Origin: Tolypeutes matacus
Lineage: Eukaryota; Chordata; Mammalia; Cingulata; Chlamyphoridae
Direction: 5' to 3'
Length of the DNA stretch: 64,000 bases
Assembly (NCBI GenBank): GCA_026826555.1
Contig: JAKSZT010053764.1
Coordinates: 33,296,778 to 33,360,777 of the forward strand
Shown: one piece after another, positions 44,845 to 55,104 of the stretch
Numbering within the stretch: position 1 is the stretch's first letter
How the letters are laid out: each line of letters starts with the position of its first letter
Program-made: the position numbers and the translations under genes
Notes under the pieces: model-generated
Told to the model about the DNA's origin: nothing
What the model saw: only the letters and a program-made list of their open reading frames with translations
Databases searched by the model: none

Positions 44845-44955
44845 TCGACCCTAAGATTACTGAGGCAAGGGCCACATCTTATTCATTAGGGTGCCCTCTG
44901 AGTTTGGCACATGACCGAAATTCAATAGGCATTGAGAATATTTGTCGAATTGAAA
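44845..44955 (+). repeat. L2 LINE 3' fragment, sense
   Basis: 'GAGGCAAGGGCCACATCTTA' then 'GTTTGGCACATGACCGAAAT' then 'CAATAGGCATTGAGAATATT' is the L2 3' terminal pattern. Confidence 0.7.
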
Positions 44956-47210
44956 CAGAGCTTAGAGGCAGAGTTAAAGAACTCTCACAGTTAAAAAAAA
45001 AAAAAAAGTCTGATTGGGGAGGAGGAAGAAGAAGAAATGGAACTTAAAAAGAGGAATGTTCATGACTTGAAGGGTATGTGACCTTAGATCTTTATTTTCC
45101 CTGCAGGAGGAGAATGAAGCCACCCTGGTAGCAGGATGCCTGCTCTTCTCCCATGCCTCCTGGTGCTGTTGCATCTTCAGTGGAATGATAAAGACTGCAC
45201 CCAGTATTTTAAATCACAATGCGTTCGCCATAAATGTTAACAGTCCCATTGGGAAAGAGCTAAGGAAAATCAGACTAAATTTAAAAGAAATTTCAGTAAA
45301 AAATGAGAAGACAGACTCATAGTGTGGGTACTTCATCAGTAGCAATTGGAGGCTAGATGGCCAACTGCAGAAAATTAGGGTTTTCATCTTCTGTTTCCCT
45401 ATTTTATGAGATATTCCATAATGTATAACAGTCCCTTCTAACTTGTAAATTGGTGACCATGAACACTGTGCAGATGGCAACACCTCAGAGAGTAAAGTAA
45501 GCAAAGCTTTGTCATTAGCAAAATAAAGAGAATTATAATTGACTTTTATTTCTACATTTTTTGAGAACATGGATTCTGTGAGTTCAATGTCATCAAATAA
45601 AATGTGTAACAAAGGTAATCTGTTACATCATTGCTAATATGCTTATTAATTGTCATGCCACATAGTGAAAAAAAAAAAAAAGAGATAATAAGCAGTTCAT
45701 GTGCATGGCTGTAATTGTTAATCTCGTGTAACAAAGCCAAAGTTTTATAATTTTTCTTTTCTTTATTCATTTACCATTGTCTATAATCATGTCGTTGTTT
45801 ATTTCCTTCTGTAACATTTTGCAAAATTTTATCCTTATCACATATAGGGACACATGTACACACAGCATAGTCCATGCAATGAGTCGTGAATGCTCGTTGA
45901 CAGATAAATTTGTAAGATCTGCTTCCTGCTCAGCCAGTTTCCTATCTCCTTCACCCTCTGTACCTTAGTGCTAAGGCCCCCTTTTCCACTCACCTCTCAC
46001 ATTCTTGGTTACTTCTTCCACTTTTCCTACGCCTTCCCATTTCCCATTACCTAAGGCTGGGATCGCAAAGGAGTTTTCTCTTGAGTGCCACTTCCAGCTG
46101 AGGTGTCCTGGCTGCTAGGGGAGCTCTGCTTAGAAAAAGTGTGAGCAATGTCTACTTTGGACCTGGGACATAAAGAGAACCAGGTATCTGTCTCCCCTCA
46201 TGTCAGAGGTTCATAGAAGGCATCGCTTAATCCTCCCCAGACCCGGGAAAGTTTGGCCCTTAGAGTCACAGATGCTGAGAGGAATTTAAGACAGCAAGAA
46301 CTAAGGGGCATGAAACCACAGTGGCTCTGCCATCAAGAACAACCTTTCAGTTTGATGTGAGAGAGATCATAGTGGAAAAGTGGGCTTGAAAGCGAGGGTG
46401 GGACAGAAAGAAAAGACACTGAAAAGAATGGACATGAGAAAGAAGGAAATGGGAAAGAGGAAAAAGTGAGAGAACGGTTTGAGCAGGAGGACCTGTTTTC
46501 AGTGAGGACATCTTATGCCTGGAAAAGCCATTCTTTAAGCCGATGGTCTTTATGGGAACAACTCTTAAATAAACTAGGTCTGAGGGAAAAAAATATCAAG
46601 TTTTTGCACTGCTTTCTCAATGTATGTGAGAACAGTCTCGCACACACACACACCCCCACAGTCTTTTTACACCAGTGGAGTTGCTTCCACTTGGATCTTC
46701 ACACTTTTTAGAATCATCATCCTTGTCTTGGATTTTCCCGTCACTGTGGAGAAATTGGTTGTGCAGTCCCGGAACTGAAGGCTTTGGCTGTTTCCTTATC
46801 AGTATTCTGCTCGGCAGAGAGGCTTATTTTCATTTTAGGTGTCCGTGTTGCCAGGAGAGCAGAATGGGCGGCAGGTTACAAATAGAGGGCTTGGCTGGTG
46901 GTAATTGAGGACGGGTGCAGCGACAGTGGCATACAGCTTAGAGGGAATATTGCTTCTGACTAGGTGGAGAGGGCCTAGAAATTCTCTAGTTGGGAAGAGG
47001 AAGCGCTGACAATGGTCAATGACTCCAAAACAGCACGTTGTAAAGCGTCTGGGAAATCTATTCGGAAGGCCACATTAAAGTCCCACACGTGAAATGAATT
47101 CTGTACGTTGCTGCTATTGACTGTGTTGCCCTCACCTTGCAATCTACCTGAGATCCTTTCACAGGTCAACGCCGCCCCCTTTCATCCGCCACTTCTTAAA
47201 ACAGAAGATA
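44956..47210. other. unique sequence, about 2.2 kb
   Basis: No repeat named. It includes a minus-strand ORF of 132 codons (45214-45612) with no known domain, and GC-richer DNA at 45.95-47.2 kb without CpG clustering. Short A-runs lie at 44993-45007 and 45669-45681, and a (CA)n at 46641-46652. Confidence 0.4.
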
Positions 47211-47214
47211 ACGT

Positions 47215-47335
47215 TTACTCCACAATTCAGTTCATATCCGCGGACTACCAGGCATGTGCTAGGTGCTCGGTGCTTTGGAAAATAATGATTGCCTCAAGGA
47301 GTTTACATTCTGGAAGATTAAAGGAAAAAAAAAAA
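47215..47335. repeat. ancient interspersed repeat fragment, family uncertain
   Basis: 'GGCATGTGCTAGGTGCTCGG' then 'AAGGAGTTTACATTCTGGAA', then an A-run, resembles the old repeat at 10595 and 58390. Confidence 0.45.
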
Positions 47336-47519
47336 AAACCTAGAAAGTTAGAAAGAAAAGTCACATCCTGACTTACATGGGCACTAAGGAGCGTACATCT
47401 CTCACCATCAGAAATGCCCTCTTCCGGCACAACGCAAAATTGTCCAAAGAACCGCAGTGGAGACTGGAACATGCATGATTGACACTCTGGGGATGAAGCC
47501 CGAGTGGTCGATCACACCA

Positions 47520-47795
47520 CAAAAATTTCTGGGAGCATGATGCCTTACATGGATGGTTGTTAAGCAGGAGTGATTTTGCCCCCCACCCCCACCCCGGGAC
47601 ATTTGGCAATATCTGAAGACATTTTTGTGGTCACAAATAGGGGGAGGTTGCAACTGGCATCTAGTGGGTAGAGGCCAGGGATGCTGCTGAATATCTTACA
47701 ATGCATAGCTCCCCCACCCCACCCCCATCCCATAACAAAGGATTATCCATCCCAAAATGTCAATACTACTGAGGTTGAAAAGCCCTGCTTTACAT
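47520..47795 (+). mobile_element. hAT-like non-autonomous transposon
   Basis: 'GGACATTTGGCAATATCTGA', 'GGCATCTAGTGGGTAGAGGC', 'CAGGGATGCTGCTGAATATC' and 'GTCAATACTACTGAGGTTGA' show the same family as 36210-36405, here more complete. Confidence 0.75.
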
Positions 47796-47899
47796 AAAAA
47801 TTCATGCAAATTTTGCATTCCATTCAATGTTCAATATAATATTACTCTACATGTTGTTTTTCTTTGAGTAAAACTGACACTGCAAGAAAATGTTTCATG

Positions 47900-48083
47900 G
47901 GAAGCGGCTGTGGCTCAATCAGTAGGGCTCCCGTTTACCATATGGGAGGCCCCGGGTTCGGTTCCCGGGGCCTCCTGGTGAAGGCAAGCCCGCTCGCACG
48001 GCGTGGTTAGCTGACCCAGCGAGCACAAGCAGCAAGGGGGGGATAAATGAATAAATAAATAAAATCTTAAAAAAAAAAAAAAA
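47900..48083 (+). mobile_element. DAS-type SINE (head plus body)
   Basis: Head 'GGCTGTGGCTCAATCAGTAG' (A-box) and 'CCGGGTTCGGTTCCC' (B-box), a GC-rich body with 'AGCCCGCTCGCACGGCGTGG', an AAAT-repeat and A-tail. Flanks AAGAAAATGTTTCATG (47884-47899) and AAGAAAATGTTTCGTG (48084-48099) match at 15 of 16. Well preserved, so probably young. Confidence 0.95.
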
Positions 48084-48216
48084 AAGAAAATGTTTCGTGT
48101 TTTCCTGGTCCCGGGCCTGGGCTCTGGCCTGTGCTGGGTCCCCATCCCTCCAGGTCCATTGATTCCATTCATTATTCAGCTCAGTTCCCACCTCCTCTGT
48201 GAAGACATCGTGGCTG

Positions 48217-48490
48217 AGGGTTGCCAGATTTGCCAAATAAAAATACAGAGTGCCTGGCTAAATTTGAATTTCATGTAAACAATAAATAAATTTTCCATAT
48301 AAGTATATCCCATGCAATTTCTGGGACATTCAAGTTTCAGAATTTAAATTTGGGATTTAATTTCAAATAAACAACATAATTTTTAATATACGTCTCGTGC
48401 AATGTTTAAGGTATACTTATCCTAAACTAATATACATTGTCTATCTGAAATTCAACTTTAATCAGTGTCCTGTATGTTATCTGGCAAAAC
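48217..48490. mobile_element. palindromic MITE with duplicated left arm
   Basis: The left end 'AGGGTTGCCAGATTTGCCAA' and the right end 'TGTATGTTATCTGGCAAAAC' are inverted. The arms 'AAATTTGAATTTCATGTAAA' and 'CTATCTGAAATTCAAC' pair. A second left-arm-like segment (about 48349-48410) follows the first, so the copy is longer than a simple hairpin element. Confidence 0.7.
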
Positions 48491-49280
48491 TACTCCAGCT
48501 TTAAGGATTTGCAGTCTTCTGCCAATTCTTAAGATTGTATGAGATATAGTCCTCCTTTGGTATTTGTGTTTAATGACCTTACATAATTAGTTATCTTTTT
48601 GCGGGTATGTTTTCAGACTACCCAAGCTAAATCTAAGTTTCATGAGAGCAGGAGCAGGGCTTATAATTTTTGTTCCTTTTTGCCTAGAAAAATGCCCTGA
48701 TGCAACAGGAAATTAGAAACTTTATCAGGTATCATTAAATGATAGGTTCTCATAAGACTAGAATTTTTGCAATGGGTATAGACTGTATTGATAAAGTTTA
48801 GCTTGGCTGTGAGTACCAGAGCTCAGAAAACATCAACAAGAAAGAAACAAGACAGATGTTTCTTTCTTTCTTGTATAAAAGCAGGTGGGATATCAGCAGA
48901 GTGGGTCTAGCATGGAGTCTGTTTGTTCAGAGACCCTTGCGTCTTCCAACTTCTCACTTTACCATTCCTAGGGTATGGTCTTAACCCTCATTTTCCAAAC
49001 GGCTGCTGGAGAACCAGCCTTCATATCCACATTCCAAGCTTGAGAAAGGCAGAAAAGAAGAAGCCAGCCCACTCCCTGCCTTTAAAGAACATTTCCACTG
49101 CCTGCATCTCAGTGGTCAGACCTCAGACACACAGCTGCAAGGGTGGCTGACAAATGTTGGCTTTATTCTGGGCAGACATGTGCCAAGCTAAATGTGAGGT
49201 TAATTTGAGAGTGAAGTGGAGAATGGGTGTTAGAATGGGTATTTGATGTGCAAGGAGCAGTCTTTGACACGGGTCTTGTC
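48491..49280. other. mostly unique sequence
   Basis: Nothing firm. 48610-48690 has a weak L2-like pattern ('TTTCATGAGAGCAGGAGCAG'). Confidence 0.35.
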
Positions 49281-49284
49281 AGGC

Positions 49285-49590
49285 CTTAGTCACTCTCGAC
49301 TTACAACCCTCATTCAGGAAATAACTGGGTCATTGGAAAAATTCCTGACCCTCATTTCAACAGTTCAAATCCTTGTTGTTTTCAAATGTCACCTACTTCA
49401 CCCAGCACCTCTCTTGGGTAGGCATCATTTTCACCTCGCATCATACTTATTAGAGTGAGTTCCCCATTTCTCCCAATAGACTGTGGACATCTTGAGGACA
49501 GAGGGGCTTTTGAAATCATGCCTGTGGCCTCTCAATGTCTTGCACACACTAAGGGTTCAATATTTGTTTCATGGGGGAATGACTGGCACA
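49285..49590 (+). repeat. L2 LINE 3' end, sense
   Basis: 'CAAATGTCACCTACTTCACC', 'AGACTGTGGACATCTTGAGG', 'TGTCTTGCACACACTAAGGG' and 'TTCAATATTTGTTTC' follow the L2 3' order. Confidence 0.8.
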
Positions 49591-51138
49591 GACCAGTGAG
49601 AAAGAAGTAACAGCCTAGCACCCACATGCAGGCGCACAGGGTATATTTCCATGTTATCTTCAATGATTTCAAAGATAATATACTGCGGAAATTATTTCAT
49701 TTTGTTAAGCGGATTTGGTAAAGGGGGGAAAACGAGTTTGTTTGGGGGACTACAGGGAATTTTTAATATAGCTGATGTGAGTGTCTCAAGATTTGGGTTA
49801 AAATCCTTCCCCAACCTGTTCACAAAAGCCTCACGTCTGCAAAACTCGACATTACTGAATGACATGGTGCAGAAAGGCTGTTAGGGAAGGCTAATGCCTA
49901 TACAGCTGGTGTAATGAAGAAATGGGAGTTTAGGCACGGGAAACCGCAGCGCCAACAGAAGGAGCTGAAAAGATATAGATAAGATTAGTGACATATGTAA
50001 AGGCCCAGATACTGTGTGACAAAGTCTACCCAGCTGAATAGGCTGAAGCCAGAAGTAATAGGAAGGCCATGTTCTCCCTAATCCTCCAAGATAAGCTGTT
50101 CCATCCAGAATTATCAGCCAACAATCTTCAGGGTATCAGGCTGAAAATGAAGTTTCAGACTGCTTTGATTCCTCATCCATAAATGAGAAAGTGCCTGAAG
50201 GATCTTTATTTATTCTCGCTCCCACCGAAACACTCTTCAAAAAGTGCCAATATACTAGCAACAGATGCATAAAGCCTTCCTTCCTTTGATTGACAGGACA
50301 TGATATAAAGCAACCCTCACTTGACATTTCAGTTTCATAAGGCCTCTAGAAGGGGGAGGGAAAAAAAAAATCTTGAAAAAAATCCACTAGAAAATAAAGG
50401 GGATTTATGCAAACTCACATGAATGTTTCCAGAGTCAAATTTAACAGTTTTATTTCTCTCCCGTCCTTATTTGATATTTTGGGTTGCAGATGAATAATTT
50501 CAGAGGAGTAATTTCAGCCATGTGCATATTAATGTTCATGGCTTATTAAAACAAAGTATTTACATGTTAATGTTTGTTGATTACTGGATGTTTAAGTTGC
50601 TTAGTTATGAATGATTGGGGTATTCACTCTGGGGAGGAGATGTTTAATTTCGTGTTGTATGTGCTTTAATTTAGATTTCAAAATAAGCAATTGAATGAGA
50701 AAATGTCATCCACACCTACACACTTCAGTTTTTAAAGGTCATCCTGTGGATAGTTTGTACATTGTCAAATTCTTGTCACATTGTTCAATAAGATACTGAA
50801 ATCACCCATATCTCTCTACATATTTCTTGCAATTGACATATAAATGTTCTGTTTGAAATAACTGAATTTAAGGCCTAGATATTTCTTACTGAAGAAGGGT
50901 TAAAAAATCTTCCACAAAAGCCCTCAAAAAAGATACTAATTATTTTTGTTTTATCGGAGACGTTTCTTTTTCATTTAATTTCTCTCTGAGTTTTTTTTTG
51001 CAGGTTACCTGGAGTTGGAGTTGTTCATGGTCTTTGGAAACCAGAGCTTACTACAACTCCAGCATGCCCGAATTTTCCTGACAAACGTGAAAACTGTTTT
51101 GGATACAGAGTTGACTTTAAATCACTCAAAGAGCATTT
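49591..51138. other. unique sequence, about 1.5 kb
   Basis: No repeat named. The AT-rich block 50420-50880 has few simple repeats and several homeobox-like TAAT cores. It may be conserved non-coding DNA, which I cannot test here. Confidence 0.4.
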
Positions 51139-51152
51139 TAAATAGTGATCTT

Positions 51153-51578
51153 GGGGGGCGGATGTGGCTCCAATGGTTGGGCGTCCGTCTCCCATGTGGA
51201 GGGACCTGGGCTCGATCCCCGGGACCTCCTGGTAAAATTAAAGAAAAATATAGAAGGCGCGCAGGCTGCCAGGCCCCATGAGCGGGTGCGCTGCCGGGCC
51301 CCGCTGAGCCACGCAGCAAGATGACGACGTAACAGGAGAATGACACAAGGGAGAGTCAAGATGAAACGTGCCAAAAAACCAGGAACAAAGGTTGTGCAGG
51401 CAGTAGGACACCTTTCTCCCACATCGGAGTTTCCCAGGATCGAATCCCAGTGAAGACTGGAGGAGAAGGATGAGAAGAGAGGGCAGGAAAACAGACACAC
51501 AGAATTGCCCGGCAAATGAATGGATACAAAAACAGCAAAAACAGTGCGGGGTGGGAGGGGGGTAAAAATGGATAAAGG

Positions 51579-51625
<47 letters not shown>

Positions 51626-51661
51626 ACAAACAAACGAATACATAAGTTAAAAATAAATAAA
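51153..51661 (+). mobile_element. long composite DAS-type SINE, two tRNA-like heads
   Basis: 509 bp. Head 1 at 51158-51235 ('GGATGTGGCTCCAATGGTTG', 'GGGCTCGATCCCC'), a GC-rich body to about 51380, head 2 at about 51385-51460 ('GGTTGTGCAGGCAGTAGG', 'AGGATCGAATCCC'), a second body, then a long AAAT-repeat tail. One pair of flanks, TAAATAGTGATCTT (51139-51152) and TAAATAGTAATCTT (51662-51675), 13 of 14 identical, shows it moved as a single unit. Minus-strand ORFs over it are chance frames of the repeat. Confidence 0.93.
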
Positions 51662-51675
51662 TAAATAGTAATCTT

Positions 51676-52490
51676 CCAACAACAGAGAAAACTCAGGGTG
51701 AATATGAGCAAGAGAAAGACTATGTCAAATGTGACAAATCCTGGGCTAGATGAAATTCAGTTTAATGTCAAACATAACTAACTTACCCATGTGTGTCTCC
51801 TCCTGTCGCCCCACTGTCCAACAAGCTGAACAGTGAAGAACATGCAGTTGTTGCTAATAATTGTATTATTGTTTTGCGTCATGATGGGTTAGGGTTGGTG
51901 TTAGTGCTGGGGTGGGCTTAAAATCGTTGTTATTTTACCAGAGGGAATTGGAAACTTGAGGAAAGCAAGCAGGGTGACCATGTTCCTAAAAATAGTACTT
52001 TTGTTGGCACAGGAATACTCTCAAAGAAGCCAGAAATAAGTAATTGAGTCTCCCCCAAGCCCACCTTTTAATTGGATGAGAGACTGTTGTAATATTTCCA
52101 GATTTCAACCAACTACCAAGGGATTCTACGGACTCTAATGAAGAACACTCTTTACCTTGGAAGAGAAAGCCTTGTCTGAATTCCTATAACAGGAGAAGAG
52201 AGGGATTAGATTGAAAAGGGTGAACAGAAAGTATATAGAAGTATTTACACAAATTTAGCAGAATTATTTTGAAACATGGACTTCTACGCCCCCTTTCATT
52301 TAGTATCCAAATAGTTATCCTGGGCACAATAAGTTAAATAATCCATCCAAATGGAAAAGCATGGGATGGGATGGAGTATGGAAGCTACACTATTAAGCAC
52401 CAGAAAAAAAAAAAAAAAAACGCATTTAACTACATTTTACATATATGCCCAGCTTTGGACCCTGAATAGGAAATGAAATGTTAAATTTTT
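51676..52490. other. unique sequence
   Basis: No recognised feature apart from an A-run at about 52405-52420. Confidence 0.4.
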
Positions 52491-52498
52491 TTCCAATG

Positions 52499-52667
52499 TT
52501 TTTTTTTTTTAAGATTTATTTTTATTTCTTTCTCCCTTCCAACTCATTGTTTTGCACTTGCTGTGTCTGTTCGTTCTCTTTACTTCCTTAGGAGGAACTG
52601 GGAACCGAACCCAGGACCTCCAATGTGGGAGGGAGGCACTTAATCGCTTGAGTCACCACTACTCCCT
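52499..52667 (-). mobile_element. DAS-type SINE (head plus body)
   Basis: T-run at 52499-52510, then antisense body ('CTGTGTCTGTTCGTTC'), then antisense head ('GGGAACCGAACCCAGGACC', 'TTGAGTCACCACTACTCC'). The TTAAATTTTT copies near 52481 and 52668 are possible duplications but do not abut the tail cleanly. Confidence 0.88.
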
Positions 52668-52728
52668 TTAAATTTTTAAAAATATACAAAATTGGTTCCT
52701 AAGAAGTTCAAAGTCCAAAGACATCGAC

Positions 52729-52765
52729 AGCAGTATATTCTGATTAGCAGTATATTCTGATTAGC
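52729..52765 (+). repeat. 17-bp tandem duplication
   Basis: AGCAGTATATTCTGATT occurs twice in direct succession, followed by AGC. Both units are identical. Confidence 0.95.
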
Positions 52766-53080
52766 TATAAATTAGCCTATTTCATCAGTTCACTTAGTGA
52801 TTAAATTATATGATGGTATAGAATGTCTTCTCTTTTAATTTAAACCTCACAGAGACACCCAAAATGACTCACACTAGGAGAGGGGATGTAACAGCAGCAG
52901 CATCCATCCTCTGTGGGAAATGTGAAAGTCTCCCACAGTGTTTCATCACAACTGGGCTTTAAATCAGGAGAGATACTTAAAATCAGCAGCCTATTAAAAT
53001 AAAGCTGGTTGGTATAGACATTTCTCCTGAAAATCAGTAGTCCTTATTTTTAATGTGTGAGATAAGAATTTTGTATTCTT
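52766..53080. other. unique sequence
   Basis: No recognised feature. Confidence 0.4.
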
Positions 53081-53084
53081 TATC

Positions 53085-53265
53085 TCGGTTAAGTTTCACA
53101 ATAACTCTGTGAGGTGAGTACTATTACAATGACCATTTTACAGAGAAAGAAACTGAGGCTCAGCAAGGTTAATAAATTGCCCAAAACCACACAACTAATT
53201 GATAGCTGAGTCCAGTCCCACACTCAACTCTGAATGCAAGCTTAGCATTTTGGTCACCACTTTAT
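53085..53265 (-). repeat. MIR SINE, antisense
   Basis: 'AACTCTGTGAGGTGAGTACT', 'CCATTTTACAGAGAAAGAAA', 'CTGAGGCTCAGCAAGGTTAA' and 'GCCCAAAACCACACAACTAA' make one of the best-preserved MIR copies here. Confidence 0.9.
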
Positions 53266-53471
53266 TTTGCTAGTTTCTGACTCTCTTAGCTGGGCTTTGC
53301 TTCTACACATCTCTTGCACACACAATTATTTTATATTTTAATGAAAAACAACAATAAACATAGCTCATATTTTACTTGCAAAATCTCTGGATCTTCAGTC
53401 ATAGGGAAAACATTTCAGAGTTTGCAGTGTGCACAGGATTGCCATGATATGCTTATCTGCTCTCAATTACT

Positions 53472-53512
53472 ATGTGTGTGTGTATGTGTGTGTGTCTGTG
53501 TGCATGCGTGCC
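53472..53512 (+). repeat. (TG)n microsatellite
   Basis: Interrupted TG repeat of about 40 bp. Confidence 0.9.
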
Positions 53513-54334
53513 TATGTAAGAGAGTCATTCCATCATTCTAAAATGTATTTTCCATGCACAGGAATACATGCTTCATTAAAGGCAACGTGTCAGAATGACA
53601 CAACAAATTAGGTCCACCACTTAAAATACAAAAACCTCAATTATACAGACTAGTTTCCAAAAATGGCCAGTTGACACAGAATTGTTGAATAATTCATGTC
53701 GTGCTATATAGATAAATCCTGCATTCACATGGCATCAGCACAAAGTCATGTAAGAGCTGATGCATTTTACTAAAATTCATAGCCATTATTTATCATCCAA
53801 ATTTCTTACAAATATGTAAGGTTGCTATAGAGGAACCAGATAGCAGTGTGGATGAATTAGTCAAGGCTCCTATACCATGACTTCTCCGTCACAAGTCGGC
53901 AAAAGATGATGATTACAAATAAAAACTATGCTTTCTATTTAAGCATTAGCACAGGAAATTCATTCCTGGAAATGGGAAGGCAAAGTGAATCAGCACCACA
54001 CGTTCATTACGGCCTAGGTTTGTGAGGATGTGGCTCCTACATGGCATATTTTCAATCATTAACAGTGCCAAAAAAACAGTCCCTGTCCGAGAGCAGACAC
54101 TCCATAAATATTTGTTGAACGAATGAATGGATTATCCATTCACTTCAACTTTCCCGCACTCAGCACAAGCCTTTAATCATTGTTTCTTCCGGCTATCAGT
54201 CACACCAGTTTGGTTGTCTCCGGGCTGCAGGGAGGTTTATGTTGCCGGAGGGCTTGCAGGCATCAGGTGCCTGCTGAGCTTCATCCTACATTGCCCTACC
54301 TGCAAACTTTTCCCTTGAAGGCTGCTCAAGCCAG
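53513..54334. other. mostly unique sequence
   Basis: No gene recognised. 54075-54130 ('CACTCCATAAATATTTGTTG') looks like an L2 3' terminus. Confidence 0.4.
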
Positions 54335-54351
54335 CCTCAACCTCTTGTTTT

Positions 54352-54507
54352 TTTTGTTTTTTTTTTTTTTTAAACAGTTTTATTTGGCCTTTAAGAACTC
54401 CTACACATATTCAGCCACAACCAGCTTCAATTCCCCTTCTTTCCTTTCAACTCATTTTTGTTTTTTTTTTTTACCGGGAGGTCCCGGGGATCAAACCCGG
54501 GTCCGAC
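54352..54507 (-). mobile_element. SINE-like insertion with truncated tRNA head
   Basis: Flanked by perfect 17-bp copies of CCTCAACCTCTTGTTTT (54335-54351 and 54508-54524). On the minus strand it starts inside the head at 'GGACCCGGGTTTGATCCCCG' (B-box only), continues with 'GGGACCTCCCGGTAAAAAAA', then a body unlike the other SINEs here and a long A tail (T as shown). Confidence 0.88.
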
Positions 54508-54524
54508 CCTCAACCTCTTGTTTT

Positions 54525-55100
54525 AAAATCCATTTCTGTGTGGGCTTTTTTGCTTTGGTTTCGGTAAGCCTTCAATTTGGATGTTAGAAAGAATGAAAAT
54601 CATTGTTTTGTTCTTGAAGAAAATTTCTTGATAGTGTTTCTTGTAAAAAAAATTGACTTAGATATTAAATTTGGTGCTTATAAGAGAGTTAAAAAATGAA
54701 TAGCATTGCTTCCATTAAAATTACAAAAGAGAGAAAAAAAAAAAAAACCTTCCTAATAGCCTTACTTGAATTGTTGCCCCACCTCTGGCACTTTTTCTCA
54801 GCTATTATATTCAGCCTAACCCAAAGTAACAGCAGAATTAGAGACTCTGAGAGGGACAATAAACGAACCCCATTCAAAAAGAGTGAAATATCTGGAGGCT
54901 CATACCATTCATTGGCAGAGCCTAAACTTCTAATGGTCTCTCTTCTGCAATGGCTGCCCCATAGTAAGAAAAGTATTTATTAATTACACTATTCCGTATA
55001 TACATTTGTAAATAAAAGTATTTCTGAGACAAAGAGTAAAGTAACAACTGAGTAGTATAGGAGGGTGAGCTAAATATATGCCTATATTCTAGTTAGAAAA
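54525..55100. other. unique sequence
   Basis: No recognised feature. Confidence 0.4.
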
Positions 55101-55104
55101 CAAC

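Noticed and set aside
45214..45612. Minus-strand ORF of 132 codons in unique DNA
   Set aside because: No recognised domain, AT-rich composition, and no splice or promoter context. A frame of this length is plausible by chance in 64 kb scanned in six frames.
46600..47400. Possible CpG island or first exon in GC-richer DNA
   Set aside because: CpG sites are scattered, not clustered, and no splice donor or start context stands out.
47900..47985. Possible functional tRNA gene
   Set aside because: A-box and B-box are present, but it is followed by a SINE body and A-tail and flanked by a target duplication, so it is a SINE head.
51138..51711. Minus-strand ORFs of 95-163 codons with repeated LFIYLFIY residues
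   Set aside because: They are the antisense of the AAAT-repeat tail and body of a SINE.
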